A stretch of 64,000 bases of DNA. It comes from Synaphobranchus kaupii. Its lineage: Eukaryota; Chordata; Actinopteri; Anguilliformes; Synaphobranchidae. Both the position numbers and the translations under genes were made by a program. Of this stretch, positions 10,308-23,524 are shown in pieces. The notes under the pieces are model-generated. The model searched no databases. It had not been told where the DNA came from and worked only from the letters and a program-made list of their open reading frames with translations. The first letter of the stretch is position 1. Each line of letters opens with the position of its first letter. The stretch spans positions 107,621,534-107,685,533 of the forward strand of contig CM056377.1 of assembly GCA_029718625.1 (NCBI GenBank), read 5' to 3'.

Positions 10308-13300
10308 TTGTGTGTTGGGGGTGGGTGTGGTGTGACCTTGGGTATGCTGCAATATTTCCATTTTTAGTTTGTCAGACACCATCTTATACAACTTTGACAA
10401 CTTTACAAAAATCACAAGGCTGCCTGACTCACCGTGAACTACATTTTAAATATTATGCGTCATCAATTGTGTTCATCGCCATGTTTACGGTCCACAAAAT
10501 GTGGTGTCATTTTCTTAGGTCACCTGTGATTTAGCTCTGTTAAATTCATTACAGCGGTAATGGGGGTAGCGGTTATATGACTAAGACAAAATGCTTTCTG
10601 GTATTGACCGACTGCTATAAATCAGACTGTGCTACATGATTGACACATTTGGAGGCTGATAATGATGTAGAAAAAAGAATGGATGAAAAGTCTATATTCT
10701 GCTGTGTATTGGTAACTGGTACAAAGAGAATGACCATTTCCATATAGTTTCCTTTGCCTTCCTGATCAGATAATTCACTCAGTTTGTACTGACTGATGTA
10801 GGTTGTTCCACTCTTACTGGCTGTTGGTTTGAAAGGAGTCGCAGGATAGGAGCTAATGGGTAGGCGCAGGCAGTGATGCTGTGTGTTTACATGCTGGTGG
10901 GTCTCAGGGAAGCTTCTTAAAATAATTAATTTAAATGTTTTTCTCTCATTTATTTCAGTCCACATGAATACATGAGCCATTGGTATTGTAGATAGTCCAA
11001 GGGGAACATGGGATGGGATGGGAAAACCCTCGCTGAAAACCGCAGAAAGCAAATCCCTTACTTGGCGCATTAAATTGACATGAAACTGTGGGTGTCTAAT
11101 CTGTGATGGCTTCTCATTCAGCGTGCGTTCAAACTGCTTCAGCTTCCAAGCTTCCAAGCTCGGAGCTTTCTGAATTTTAAAAAATCAGTGTAACGCTAAC
11201 AGTAGTGAAAGGGCTCCTGCTCATTGTATGTATATAAGGACTGCAGCAAGTGGCTTAATCTGGGCAAATGGACAGCAGTTACTAGAACCCTCCCTAATAG
11301 CTTTTAAAAGCAGTTAGTCATTTTCCTCTCCTTAGAGACAAAAAAACTCAAAAGGAGTATTAAGAGTTCTGTTTCTGCGGATGTACACGCCTACTGTATT
11401 AATCTGTGTTCCTTCTATATGCAAATTTCCAGTTCTAGTTATATAGTTAAACGTTGTATGTACAATTTATAGACTAAATGTACATGGTGCTAAGAGACGT
11501 TTTCTGGATAAAAAGTACACTATACACCAGTTTACTGAATATGCGTATCTAAGAGCTAAATTGGCAGCCAGCTTTGTAATCCCTTTAACAGCTAAGAGTA
11601 TCAAAATATTTGCCTTTTTTCTTGGAAGTGAGTTTGTAAATAGAGAGTCAATCAAGGGGAATTAGATTGTTATCATTATTGTTAGATTGTTATATTATTG
11701 TTGCCGCTTTTCATCAGCTTCACTTCAGCAATCTTATAATAATGTAAAACAAATTCATATGAGCAGGATGGCCAAACTAAGAGAAATGTTGGATAATTTC
11801 ATATATGATGCACGAGTGCATATGTTAGTTATTGGAAAGTTAATTCATAGTTTGCAAATTCCATTATGTTCATGAAGCTGGAGTAAACAGAAACCTGGGA
11901 AAAACATATAAGAGTATAGAAGAACAGGTATACGCCTATACAGTACGGATCAGTTGAAACCAATAAACCATTATTTAATGTAGCACACATTTGTATTTAT
12001 GTCCAGTGCAAATTTGAGGATTTTTTTTTCATTCATGGTGATGCGGTGGAGGGAGGGACAGACAAGGAGTTTTAAAACATTTCAATTTGATTATTTCAGT
12101 TCTGTTTGATACAGATTACAGAGCATTTTAGTGTCCAGAGAGGCCCAGATAATAAGAATGTTAATAGGAATGAACGGAGGTTCATGTGTCATGAGGCAAC
12201 AAGAGGATATGCAAGAATAATTATATTGGAGGTGGCAGTTTGTGCTATACGACTGGCCACTTTGCTTCAAAGTCAAATTTGTGAGACCCTAGGCTGCTGA
12301 TGACCATTCTTTGACAGTTAGCATTTTGTTAAACATGTACCAGCAGCATATTGTAGAGAAAAACATTTTGATAGGTGTTGTGAAAAAAAAATTCAGATTG
12401 GGGTGATATTAATTACTAAGAGGTGACCGTTGCAAATTTCATGTTGAATAGAGCACATATATTGTACACAACCTAGAATATATGAGTGTCATCGACTGTG
12501 ATTAACCAGGTAGAAACAGTCCTTCACCACAATGATTAATGGCACAGCATTAACCAATGCTAGATAATTTGCATATATTAGCAATGTGTGAGGAGACTAT
12601 AACCCTATGTTGAGCACACAGCATATTATTTTTCTTGTGCATATGGGGGGGGGGGGGGGCAGTCTGTTTTGAACAGTAATAACGGGTAGGTCGAGCAGCT
12701 GCTCTTGTCCCAGCATGGTGCAGTCATGCATCTGCACAGAACACAGAAGTTATATTTCAAACAGTGACATTGACATATACAAATACAAAGTTATTTCAGT
12801 ACAGGTATATTTCTGCCATGTATATACATTTTACCATCTATAACTAGAGTGCGATATTTATATTTGGAGGATTTCTGAATCTGTATAACTATGAAGATAG
12901 GAAAAGTTAAATAATCAAGTAAAATAGATTTTTCTTCAGTGAATTGTTCTCCGAGTCAAAATATGTGATTCATTCTCTGATTCAGGTCTAAAGCTATTTG
13001 TGCTTCGATGCAATTTTTGTCTTCTTTTGTCACTCTGAGCGAAGAGGCTCAATAAATTCAATGTTGCTCCTCTGTATGTTTTCTTTAATTGTTCGGCATC
13101 TGTCGCTGTTTGTAAATTATCTTTCCACAGCAGAAATACTATTTAAAGACATGAGCTCTGTATCAAGGCTCAGTGAAGGTTTACAGAAAAGACAAGCAAT
13201 GTTCAATTCAATCTAACAGCTGAAATATTTCTGAGGACAACTGAACAGCACATCAGACTCATTTTGAGGAATAACGGTTTTTGTGTATTTTTTGTGCAAT

Positions 13301-16300
13301 TTATATTATTGTGAGAATTAATAAAAATACAAACCTAGAAAACATTGTTTTTTTTTGGTGAGGGGGAATTTATTCCGATTACATCATTGTCTCCTTTCGT
13401 ACAGCTGTTGTTTTCACGTTGTTTTGTTGGGTGACTTTCTCCCCAGTCATTACAAAAGGGTTAAAGTTTCCTACAAACACAATTTGAAGCGTCACAACAA
13501 GCGGAGCCACAGAGAGACGAGAGGGAATAGTCTAGCGACTGGCAAGCGCCTATTGTCGTTCCAGAGATTGCAAGGGTCATCTCTATTTCACAACAATGAT
13601 TAGCTCTTTCCATCTGCCGTTTCCATCGTTTCCTCCATTCCTGATTGCCGTGTTTCTCTGGTTAATGTACCCCAGGAAATTAGTTCATTTGTGCTCCACA
13701 ACCCCTGCCTCGAAGCTCTGCAAACAGGTGCAGCAGAGTCCTCAGCGCAAAGACAGACTGAGAGTCTTTCATTTATACCACAGAGGAAGTACAGCAAGCA
13801 AGGAGGGAAAATGACATCTGTGAGATGAGAACACAAAATCATAATTTTATATTGATAATTTTCCTGTCCTCTCATGTTGTGGCTATATTTGACAGGAAAG
13901 CAAAGTGAGGATCATTCTAGTTAATATTTAATTTTTTTTTTTTTTTTTTTACCTTGGCAAAATAATCTGCATTGCCATTGAGGTAAATCTGCATGCATCT
14001 TTGCAGCAAAGAGCCCTCAAATATGGTGAAAAGGAATTGTTACCACAAAGAAGCAACATCCTATTTTAACCTAATTAATATCAGACATTTTGCACACTTA
14101 ATGAGCACTGAATAAATGGATGGATATTAATGAGAATAAATAAACATTTAAATAGCCTCTTGAAATACTCTTATAGCAGGGAAATATGAAATACTATCTC
14201 AGGTGTATCTCATTGAACATAAAGCTGTCCCCTCCTCCCCCTTAGCAGAGGATCTGAAACTTTGCTTGATCATCGGGGTAATGCTCTTTGGGAGAATTAT
14301 TTCAAATTTGGAAGAACTGCATACGAACGTGCTATTTATCCCACAGGTCAATCAGCGGTCATCTCCCCACAGCTGTGAGAGGATATCTCCAACTGTAATA
14401 CAATTTGTCCACACAAGCACAAAATATATAAAGAGGAGCAAAGACAAGAGGCCCTACTCTATTAAAATCATCCATGACGACAGATACCCCCCAATCGTTT
14501 CTCTTTTGTTCCTTTTACCCTGAATCCACAATGCAAATCATCAGCCATTCAGAGGTTAGGCTTTACACACTTCCTCTTATGAATGCAATTTGCTGTTGCC
14601 AGATGGTAGGGCTTAAAAATGTTATCAAATTCATATTGAAATTGCCATTTAAATATGTGTGACTTCACAAATGCAAAAGGACACGATTTTGACCTCTTTA
14701 AACTTATTAAAGCAAAACAGAGCGCTGGAGATGAGTGTGTTATTTGAGAGACGTGCTTGATCTGGTCATGCACTCTGCGTGCACTGCAGATGCTGACCAA
14801 TCCAAAGCGTACAACAGATAGTGTAGAGTCCGCCGTTTTCTCACCCAATTGAGCTACTTTGAAGCCGGTGAAAAATCAAAGCAACGTGTAGCATTTTTTT
14901 GGACCACCTTTAAAATGCACCACAAGTGCGGAAAGACACAATGTAAGGTGCAGAAAATTATGTAGCTAACCAATATCAGACACTTTTAAAGTAGGAACTG
15001 GAAAACTGGAAAAGTTTTCACTTGGACAATTTTTGTCTGGGGGTTTACCCACATTCAGAGTGGGCATTTCAAAAAAGAAGACAAGACAAAGACTGTTGTT
15101 GAAGAATATTCTTGAGAATGTGAACGTAAACGATCAACTGATGCCAGAAAAAGGCTTGTTACTGAAATTAGTTTAACGTTCTAATGACGCTATGGTTGAA
15201 CAAAGCTGGTGAAACCGAACCCTGAAGCCGAAATACTGCCATGCAACTTAAGTCTTTTAGCACTTTGATTCACATTCACATTCTGCTCCTCAGCAGTATT
15301 CATTAAATATGTTCTTTCCAGAAAATTCTGTTTAAAACATACGTAAGAGTTTCTTTTTATTATGTTCATTCCAGACATACAAATGAGCTTTTGAGTTATT
15401 TGAGGTTTAATTTATTGTGAGTTATGTACATTCCAGATAATTACAGCTGTTGCAACAGCTGTACTGTTAAGCTCTAAGGATTTGATTAAATAGTCCAATC
15501 ATGTCAATAAAATAATGTTGGAAATAATTTTTTTAATTTATGTTTGTAAATAGTATAGTACAGGTACAGCCATTCCTGTGATATAACTTAGAAGTAGGTC
15601 TATGGAATGTTTGTTTTTAATCACATCGCAAGGAAATGGAATGTGTCCACCCTAATGGTTGTTTTATCTCGCGTCATATCGCAATCACAATATCTAGCAA
15701 AATAATGACAATGCAATGTTTTGTCATCATGCATCCTTACTGAGTGGAGACATTTTAGATCAATGTCAAATTCCCTCATGTGCAATTATGAGTATACCTT
15801 TACTATACTTTTTGTCTTTTCTTCCCTGTTTAATAAAAGTACGATCAGACCTTAGGTTGTTCCCATAAAACCAAAGTATGAAATGTTACGGTTGTTATCC
15901 ATAATTTAGAACTTTAAAGGTTCAATTGAGTGAGACATAAACACAATTCTTTTCTTTCCATTCCAAGATACATATTTCTTGATAAAATCCCAAATAACGT
16001 CTATATAGTAGGTTATATTTCCTGTGAAACGCAAACATACTGGAGAACATGCTCTATAGCAGGCTATTTTCTCTTAAAACCTAGTGCACTGCAGAATAGG
16101 CTATGTAGTAGCACTGTGTTGATTAGCGCCGTTGTTTACCTTTTTGTTTAAAGTTCCTCACTGTTGCTGTTGTAATGTTGCTGTGTGGTGAGAGTCTATG
16201 CGATTGGGGAAAAGAAACAAGATAATGCTCCCTCTACTTATTGGAAAACAATAACTGTCAATAAGCTTTGTTCACATCATGTAGAGAAATAAATAATGAT

Positions 16301-17204
16301 CCGACGTGGTACATTGTCTCCTTACCAATGTCATGTCAGTGACATCACCTGAGACGTCACCTGAGACAATAATGTCAGCTTGATGGTTATTTATTCCTTC
16401 CATTTTCGATTACACAGAATAATAGGGCCCTGGGTTCTGGATCAATTTGTATTTGTTAGACCAGGCAAGGTCAGGGAGCTTTCTTTGACCTGATTGGAGT
16501 TGGCAACAAAAGAAGCATACCCAAATTTCTTGAACAAAGGAGCTAGTGAATCAAACATGAAAAACCCCACCCCCTAAATTTCAGATTTTTTTTGTACACA
16601 ATTTACCATGATGTAGAAAGGTGGAGAATCAGATAAATAATCATTGCAGGATAATTGCGCAACACCTCTTTGTGCCATTTACCAAAACTGCTAACCGTGT
16701 GCATTGTACACAATAAAATATGGCACAGAAACAGCTATCGATACAGACGGACATAAAACACTATAATTGGCCATGTCCCAAATGGCGGTAGGTACTGTAG
16801 GTCCAGCTAGCTTTCCCATTTCCCCATTTCTCTTTGTTGTGGCAATTCATTGATGGGTATCTTCATCAGGCGGCTGTGAGGGCAGGCTGGCAGCCACACA
16901 GTGAAAAAAAGGTCTGATGCTGCAGCGGGCCCTGTGAACAGCTGAGCCGAGGTCCCGCTGCGGGCCTTCACCACTGAGAGGAGCAGGTGTCTCCAGCCAG
17001 GCAAAGAGCCTCCTAAAGCCAGGAGAGGGTGGGCTGGCCAGTACGCTCGGTGCCCAGGGAGGCCAGGTGGCCCTCTCTGCAGACACGCTTTACAGTGCTC
17101 CCTCCAGGGACTCCCTCTTTGGCTTTTTAAAAATAATCTACTGGCAGAGAGGATTTAGAAGTGATCGCATCGCCACCAATGCTCCATAAAGCAGGAACGC
17201 TACA
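10308..17204. other. intron-like non-coding DNA
   Basis: No coding exon recognised. A minus-strand open frame at 10615-11157 is not low-complexity but matches nothing I know and lacks an ATG near its 5' end. G-run at 12646-12659, poly-T at 13931-13950, a 22-bp E-box palindrome at 15442-15463 and a duplicated CACCTG motif at 16345-16368. If the distal leaders are real, this is intron 1 of the long transcripts. Confidence 0.5.
15442..15463. promoter_or_regulatory. 22-bp perfect palindrome with two CAGCTG E-boxes
   Basis: TACAGCTGTTG followed by its exact reverse complement CAACAGCTGTA. It contains two CAGCTG E-boxes either side of TTGCAA. bHLH factors bind CAGCTG, and HuD is a known neurogenin target in mammals, so a role is conceivable. 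Whether it acts is unknown. Confidence 0.35.
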
Positions 17205-17348
17205 TCTTTCTCCACCGTAGTGCACGTCCGCCATCTTTCTCCACCGTGCTGCGCGTCCGCCATCTTTCTCCACCGTAGTGCGCGTCCGCCATCTTTCTCC
17301 ACCGTAGTGCGCGTCCGCCATCTTTCTCCACCGTGGTGCGCGTCCGCA
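17205..17348. repeat. 29-bp minisatellite, 5 copies, each with a YY1-like CCGCCATCTT core
   Basis: Five head-to-tail copies of a 29-bp unit (TCTTTCTCCACCGTAGTGCG + CGTCCGCCA) start at 17205, 17234, 17263, 17292 and 17321. Differences are a few substitutions (GTAGTGCA, GTGCTGCG, GTGGTGCG). Each junction creates CCGCCATCTT, a good match to the YY1 core GCCATNTT. The array is CpG-rich compared with its surroundings. The long minus-strand frame through it exists only because the repeat is open. Confidence 0.92.
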
Positions 17349-20300
17349 GCCCGCTGTCACACTCTGTGGTGCACATTTGTTTATTTCTCGCTGACCTTTT
17401 TTGAATAGCCCTAAGAAAATGTGAAGGGGCCGTCTGCTTGTCTGTGTGTGTTTGTGTGGATGGTTCAAGGAAATTATGTGCTTTGGAGTCAGTTGTAATT
17501 GGAACAGCTGGAGTCCCAGGCTGCGTAAAAAAAAAAGGTTAGCAGGTTGGGTATTCGTATGCAGGCCTGCAAATACAGTAACAGGAAGTAATTTCCCTGC
17601 AAAGAAGCCAAAGGAGCACGACAATGACAAGGAACACAGCTCTTGGTGAAAAAGTCCCTCGTCGCATGTAGGAGCTGAGACTGGGCGGGGGACAGGGGGT
17701 GCTATGGTACTTATCTTCTGTAGTCATGATTGTACTCATGAATGTACTTCTGTACTCATACGCTCTATGATTGTTTCATAAATAAAATTGATGGTAAATT
17801 GGAATGGCCATTTATGTACTTTGCCATAGAAACAAAAGCACTCTCTATTGAAGAAGGGTAGGGTAATGCAAGACTGAATGAAATGTGTTTATGGCTTTAT
17901 TTTGGCTAAAGTGCATTTGCAGACTGTAATTCGTGTATGTGCACATGTGGGACGTCTAACAGCTACATTTAAGAGATCTTCTAGAATGGTCTTTCTTAGA
18001 TTTTAGTTGTAAGGATACCCTGCCCTTATCTCAGCATTACTGTAGTTTGTCTTAAGAAAACAAGAGCGTATATGGTCTGAGTGGGGAACCATTGTCTGGA
18101 TAGGAAAGCAATTTTGCTACTGTTTTGTATTAATTTTAATTGTTTTATGTCTGTTAGCAGGCTAATTAAAAAAAATGAAAAAACTGCTGTGCTGATTTTA
18201 TGAATGACTAACAGCAAGGTTTAGTCTTATTTGTGTAAGTGCCATAATTAATGTTTTTGTTAATTAGAGTGGAACTGAGAACGGGTACTGAGGGAAAGAG
18301 CTGCAGCTTATACTGCTCTAATGCATAACCCCCCCAATACACATGCTGATCTGGACCAGAAATAACAATGGTAGCATTAGAAAACATTATCCGCACTTAC
18401 TGGAGTAGGCCCTGTGTAATCTGTTTTTTGTCTTGCAGTACTTCATAATAACCACAAGGACAACAATGCAGTCAATTTTGAGAATGAATATAATCTGAAA
18501 ATGAAAGAAATATCCTACATTTTTCAGAGGTTATTTTAAAACATAGTTTGATCTGGTGGTTAATACAGCAGGCAACGTCACATTGGATGGCAAAACGTCC
18601 TCCCTCTATATAGTTTACATAGTTTCTAGATTGTTCTCAATTGCCGCACACCTCATCTGATAAAAACATGATGTAATATATCATTCAACATAGATCTGTA
18701 TAACAGGCATGACATATCAAAGCAACAGACAATGTAAAGGGTGTGGTCTTGGTAGAATCTCATCTCCAGTCAATGTCAGGCATTAGTCCCACATCTCATT
18801 TGTTGGGGCTGGCAGAGAACTCGCCATAAAGGAAATTTTGATTAATTCACAGTGCAAAACGTGATCATTTCAGAGACAGATTGAAATTTTACTTGTTTAT
18901 TTTTGTTGTTATAATTTGTAATATTGCAGAAAACCACATTTTGTTATAATTACTAATATATCATTGACATGTGTGCATTACTGAGAAAAATCTTGGCGGT
19001 GCAATGTTACTTCTTGGAGGCGCAACACTTCTCAGGACCTTGGGAAAGCACCATCCCCACTAGTTTCCTGAGCCATAAATAATTCATCTATTCTAACAGC
19101 AGTACTCAGGTTTAAATGGTCTGCCATGGAGCCTGCCTGGGACATCAATGGCAAGTTTCTGAAATAACCCAATTTATAGCAGGGGGGAAATGCATTTATG
19201 TATGGTAATTATTCCTTGAGGCATTAAGGCTTCTGTCTCTCCCCCTCTCCCCTTTCCCCTTCCTCACTCACAGAGGGACGTGATGTGTGTGATGTGTGTT
19301 TATGTGCGCGTGGGGGTCTGGTTTGGGGGGGGGGCGTGATTGGCATGGCTTCCTGGATTGGAAGGAGTGAAGTTAGGGCCGATAACACAGGGGGCTGGGA
19401 GCACCAGCTGTAGTTACAACCGTGAGCCAAAGCTAGAGGACATTGAGAATGAGAGGAGAACGTACACTATTGCACCATGGTCAACAGGTCTCAAGAGTAA
19501 AAGAGGTACACTACATATGTGTACAATACAGAAATAATACGTTGCTATTTTTCTATTTATTGGTACATTCTGAGGTTTGGAGAGCTACATTGGTTTCCGG
19601 CCGTTTGGCTTCCTCCTCCTGGAAAATGCCACCTTATAAATAGGGCCTCTTCCTCCCTCTGACTCCACCCATGTGACTAAGCCCTGAATCTCAAAACAAA
19701 GGTGTTTCTCCTCAATGTCTGTACTTGTCTGTTCTTGCGGTCTTGTGAACTTGTGTGATGTAATATTTAACGGGCCAAGTTCTGTTCCAAAAGAAAGAGT
19801 GCAAAGAAGCGAGAACACTTAAAAATCCCTGAAGTGTACTTGATTCCCCTCAAACATTGAATGCATTCTCGACCAATGAGAACGAACTAGATATCCCATC
19901 ATTCATTGTGTGATGGCAGACAAACTTATACTGTAAATATACATTTTTAGTGCTCTCATTTCACCAATAAATGTGACTAAAATCTTTCTAAAAATGACAA
20001 TAAGGCAAGAAATATGTGTTACAATGGCTGATTTTTTTAGCTAAGTTCTACAACTAAAAATGCTATATGTTACGACTCAGCTAACTTGCTAAGTTGCTGG
20101 CGCTAGTTTAGCTGCATCGAGTTAGCAGATTGCATGTGGCAGTAAGTGCTAAGTAGATTTTTGCGGGTACAGAAAGCAATCATGAATTAAGCAATATAAT
20201 GCATCGGCTAACTAGAGAACAACGGACGAAAGAGACGTTTTGTTCACTTTCCTATTTTAAGTACACTACAATTTGTGTACAATTGGAATTAAATATACCC

Positions 20301-21894
20301 CAAACCATAGTAAAACACCCTTCCAAAGAAATTAGATATACCGGACATGGGGAAACTGTCAGGAAAGGCTGCAACTGCTTATTTTGTAGTGGTAGAGTAA
20401 CCACACGTCACAAGCACACATTGCATCTCAAGTACAGCGTTCTCTGTCCTCGTGTTCTTGAAAGTGTGGCCTCGGACAGACACTTGACAAGAACGTTCTT
20501 CACAAGAACACAAGTCCAGATTTGATGTTCTTGGTATTGAGAAACACCCAATAAGATTCTGTGTTCCACTGTGCCAGCTCCTGAATAAACTCTCCCTCCT
20601 CTTCCAATCCAGTCTGGGAGTGGGTGTGAATTCCCTGCTCTGATGGGAACCACAGTAACCCCAGACTAAACCCTCGGCCAGATGGACCACAGCGGTCAGC
20701 CGAAGAGTATGGAGGGGATCCGGTTAGGATCAAACACCAAGCAGACTTCCCCTCAGCATACCACAACACTGTCATTATGACACAAGTAAAAAACAACGAA
20801 CATCATAATATGACACAAGGCTTGTGTTTTAATGACATATCACACAGCATAACTTCCTCCGCACTTCAAATGATCCAAAACTCTTGCTGCGCTTGTCACC
20901 CCAGGGCCAACACACATACCATTCTTTGATCTACACTTTGGAACTGGCTCGTCAAGACAAAATATCATGCAATAAAATTTGAAATGTGAATGTAGTTATG
21001 CAATGGTGCTGTACTCTATGTGCTTTCATGTCTGACAAAATGTAGTCACCACTCAGTAGGTCAGTGTGGTGGGTTGTTGCCACACTTTATATACTGTATA
21101 CACCTCTTCTTGCATAGAAGTCAGATTATTCAAGACAAAAATAGCTTCAATTTGATGACAATCCTTGTGCATAAAATGTATTTGAGATAAAGGGGATGAC
21201 ACATGTCTGTGCTAAATATAGTCCTTGTCCTGAAGTCACCACAACGCATTCATGTGTTGTTGAAGAGTTGTTGAAGAGGTGATGACAAGAACATGAGTTC
21301 AACTTAATAGTTGTGATCCCTCTGTCCTATGACAGAAAATGTGTGTATGGAGGGGAAAACTTGAATTGGTTGGTACTGTTCCTTGGCTGATTGTTCAAAG
21401 GACAAGCTCAAAAAACTATTTTCCCTTCTTCCATAGTACTATACTGAAATGATTTTCTAACATGTATGGCAGCACAGAGAAATAGCTTCCCTTTGACACC
21501 AACTTATTGATTGCATGCTTGCGGACAATGGACATGTGCCAGGGCAGTGATGATGGTCAACCTACATTCCGCCTCCAGGTGCTTTAACACCTGATCCTTC
21601 GAAAAGAATGACGCTTCAAAGGAGCTCGCCAAAGGTCCGTTTCAAAGAGCAAGACAGGCCCCGAAACGACATTCATTTTCTGCAGATGAGAACAACAGCT
21701 TGACATTGAAGACGTTGACCTTCAATATTTATATGAACAAGAAATGTTTAGTTCTGACGCACTGTAATTCATTGGTTCCTGTCTGCCTTTGTTTGCTTGT
21801 TTTGAGACAGAGGACATACTGTACTTTTCCACCGGCAGACTGTAATTCGGAGGTTAAGTGTAGTGGGAAGTGAGCGTTGAACAGATTGCAGTGG
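17349..21894. other. intron-like non-coding DNA
   Basis: No coding exon recognised. CT-rich 19230-19265 and G-run 19325-19335. From about 19717 to 20525 the two ends carry related, inverted CAAGAAC/CAAGT-type words (see findings), which may bound an old MITE. The rest shows nothing distinctive. Confidence 0.45.
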
Positions 21895-22230
21895 AAGCGC
21901 CGGTGCCGCTGCTGGCTCGGGACTGAACGGGCCAGGAAAGCAGGTGGCAGATGACACTTCCAATCCGGTTAGTGTTCGTCATAAGAAATGTCACAGTGTT
22001 TGTACAGAGGCAGAGAGAGGGAGAGGCCCCTCGTCGCCCGACCGTTCTCTGAACGGAGCCGAACGGATCCAAGGAGAGGCCGAGCCTGAGGCGCGGATCG
22101 GCATTAGTCCGTGTCTGTCGGTGGCTTGTTGACTGTCTGTCGGACGGGTCGCTCGCTTTGAGCTTGTCGTTTCAATGAACCGTCCTCTCGCAGCTGACTG
22201 TGTCGTTGCCAAATGCCTTGTTTGTGTAGC
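21895..22230. other. CpG-rich intronic patch
   Basis: CpG dinucleotides are clearly enriched here (for example GCCGAACGGATCC, GGCGCGGATCGG, GACGGGTCGCTCGC) against a CpG-poor, AT-rich background. No exon with both splice sites was found. It could be a hypomethylated regulatory element, an unrecognised first exon or a younger insertion. Confidence 0.5.
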
Positions 22231-23524
22231 CCTGTGTCTGCCGAGTGTAATGATATTAAATATTTAATATTTGCGCTGGACAGACAGGGTTGTATCAGAA
22301 CAATAGGAAAAGTTGCAAAAAAAAAGGGGGAATAAAAACTGGGACTAATGAGGATATGTGTATCTATAGCTCTGAGTAACTAATAGCTGTTACGTTAAGG
22401 AAACATACAAAGTCTACAGTGAATAGACAGGAATCATCAGATCCACAATTGAAAAAGCACACCCTCTGCAGTGATGGGCTCACTCCACTGCACTTTTACG
22501 CCCAGACAACAACCAGCAAAAGGGGACTGGAAGGACGCGGATTGACAGCAAATACCTCATCAATAACTTAGGGTGGGGGCGGGGTCAGATTGCACATGCT
22601 TAACTGCTGAGTAAACTGTGCAGAGTTCAGAACAATAGTCAGATTCCAGATTAAAAATGCCAGGATTTAAATGGATGTGAAATCCATGCTGGAAGAGCGC
22701 TCTAATTGAAGACAGATGATGTGATCAGAGCTGCTTCTGCAACAAAGGGCGTGTGAGCGAGGGGAAGAGTATCTGTGTGGCCAAACAATCAGGCGGAGGG
22801 CATTTAACATATGCTGATGTTTGTAGGCAACAAACAGCACAGTTGGCCAACCTCCCAAGAAACATCAAACAGAAGCATCTACATTTAACTTTAAAAAAGC
22901 CACTTGAAAGATTAAAGGCATTTTCTCTTAAAATAATTGACCTTACGGTGACTTTTGAACATATATACAGTATATCCAACTGGAGCATGAAATTCATTTT
23001 CAAAGCTGTCAGGCTCTGTAGAATGCTTCCTACATGTTTAATACTTCCTACCAAAGGCTAGCAAGTTTAAATTTTTCAATAATTGTTGACTTCTACCAGA
23101 GGCAATTATATATGAATAATACAAAACAATACATTTATAGTAAACATGCAATACAGTTTAAATGTTTTAAGATCAAGATAGCGGTTTTTTTTTTTTCAGC
23201 AGCACTCAAGCGATTTACTGTATCAGTGGCGCAGTGCCAATCAGCAAAACTCTTATTGATATATTGGGGTTACATAAAACAATTGACTATGCCTAAATTC
23301 CATTAACAATTTAAAATGATTCTATAGATTATATTAGATTTTTGAAAAATATATGCATAATAATAATAATAATAATAATAAATAATTATTGCATTATTAT
23401 ATTATACTATTATTCTAGAAAGCTGGTCTCTGAGTTTATTACACCAGACTATGGGTCTGGGAGTCACTGAGATCATACTGAAGATTCTGCTTGTTTTGAG
23501 GAACAAGGAGCTGATTAGGGAGCA
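22231..23524. other. intron-like non-coding DNA
   Basis: No coding exon recognised. (AAT)n microsatellite at about 23359-23382. Short frames at 22725-23061 overlap on both strands and match nothing. Confidence 0.5.

Noticed and set aside
17127..17630. 167-codon minus-strand frame with repeated motif
   Set aside because: The repetition is the 29-bp minisatellite, which is open because 29-bp shifts happen to avoid stops. No start, domain or conservation evidence.
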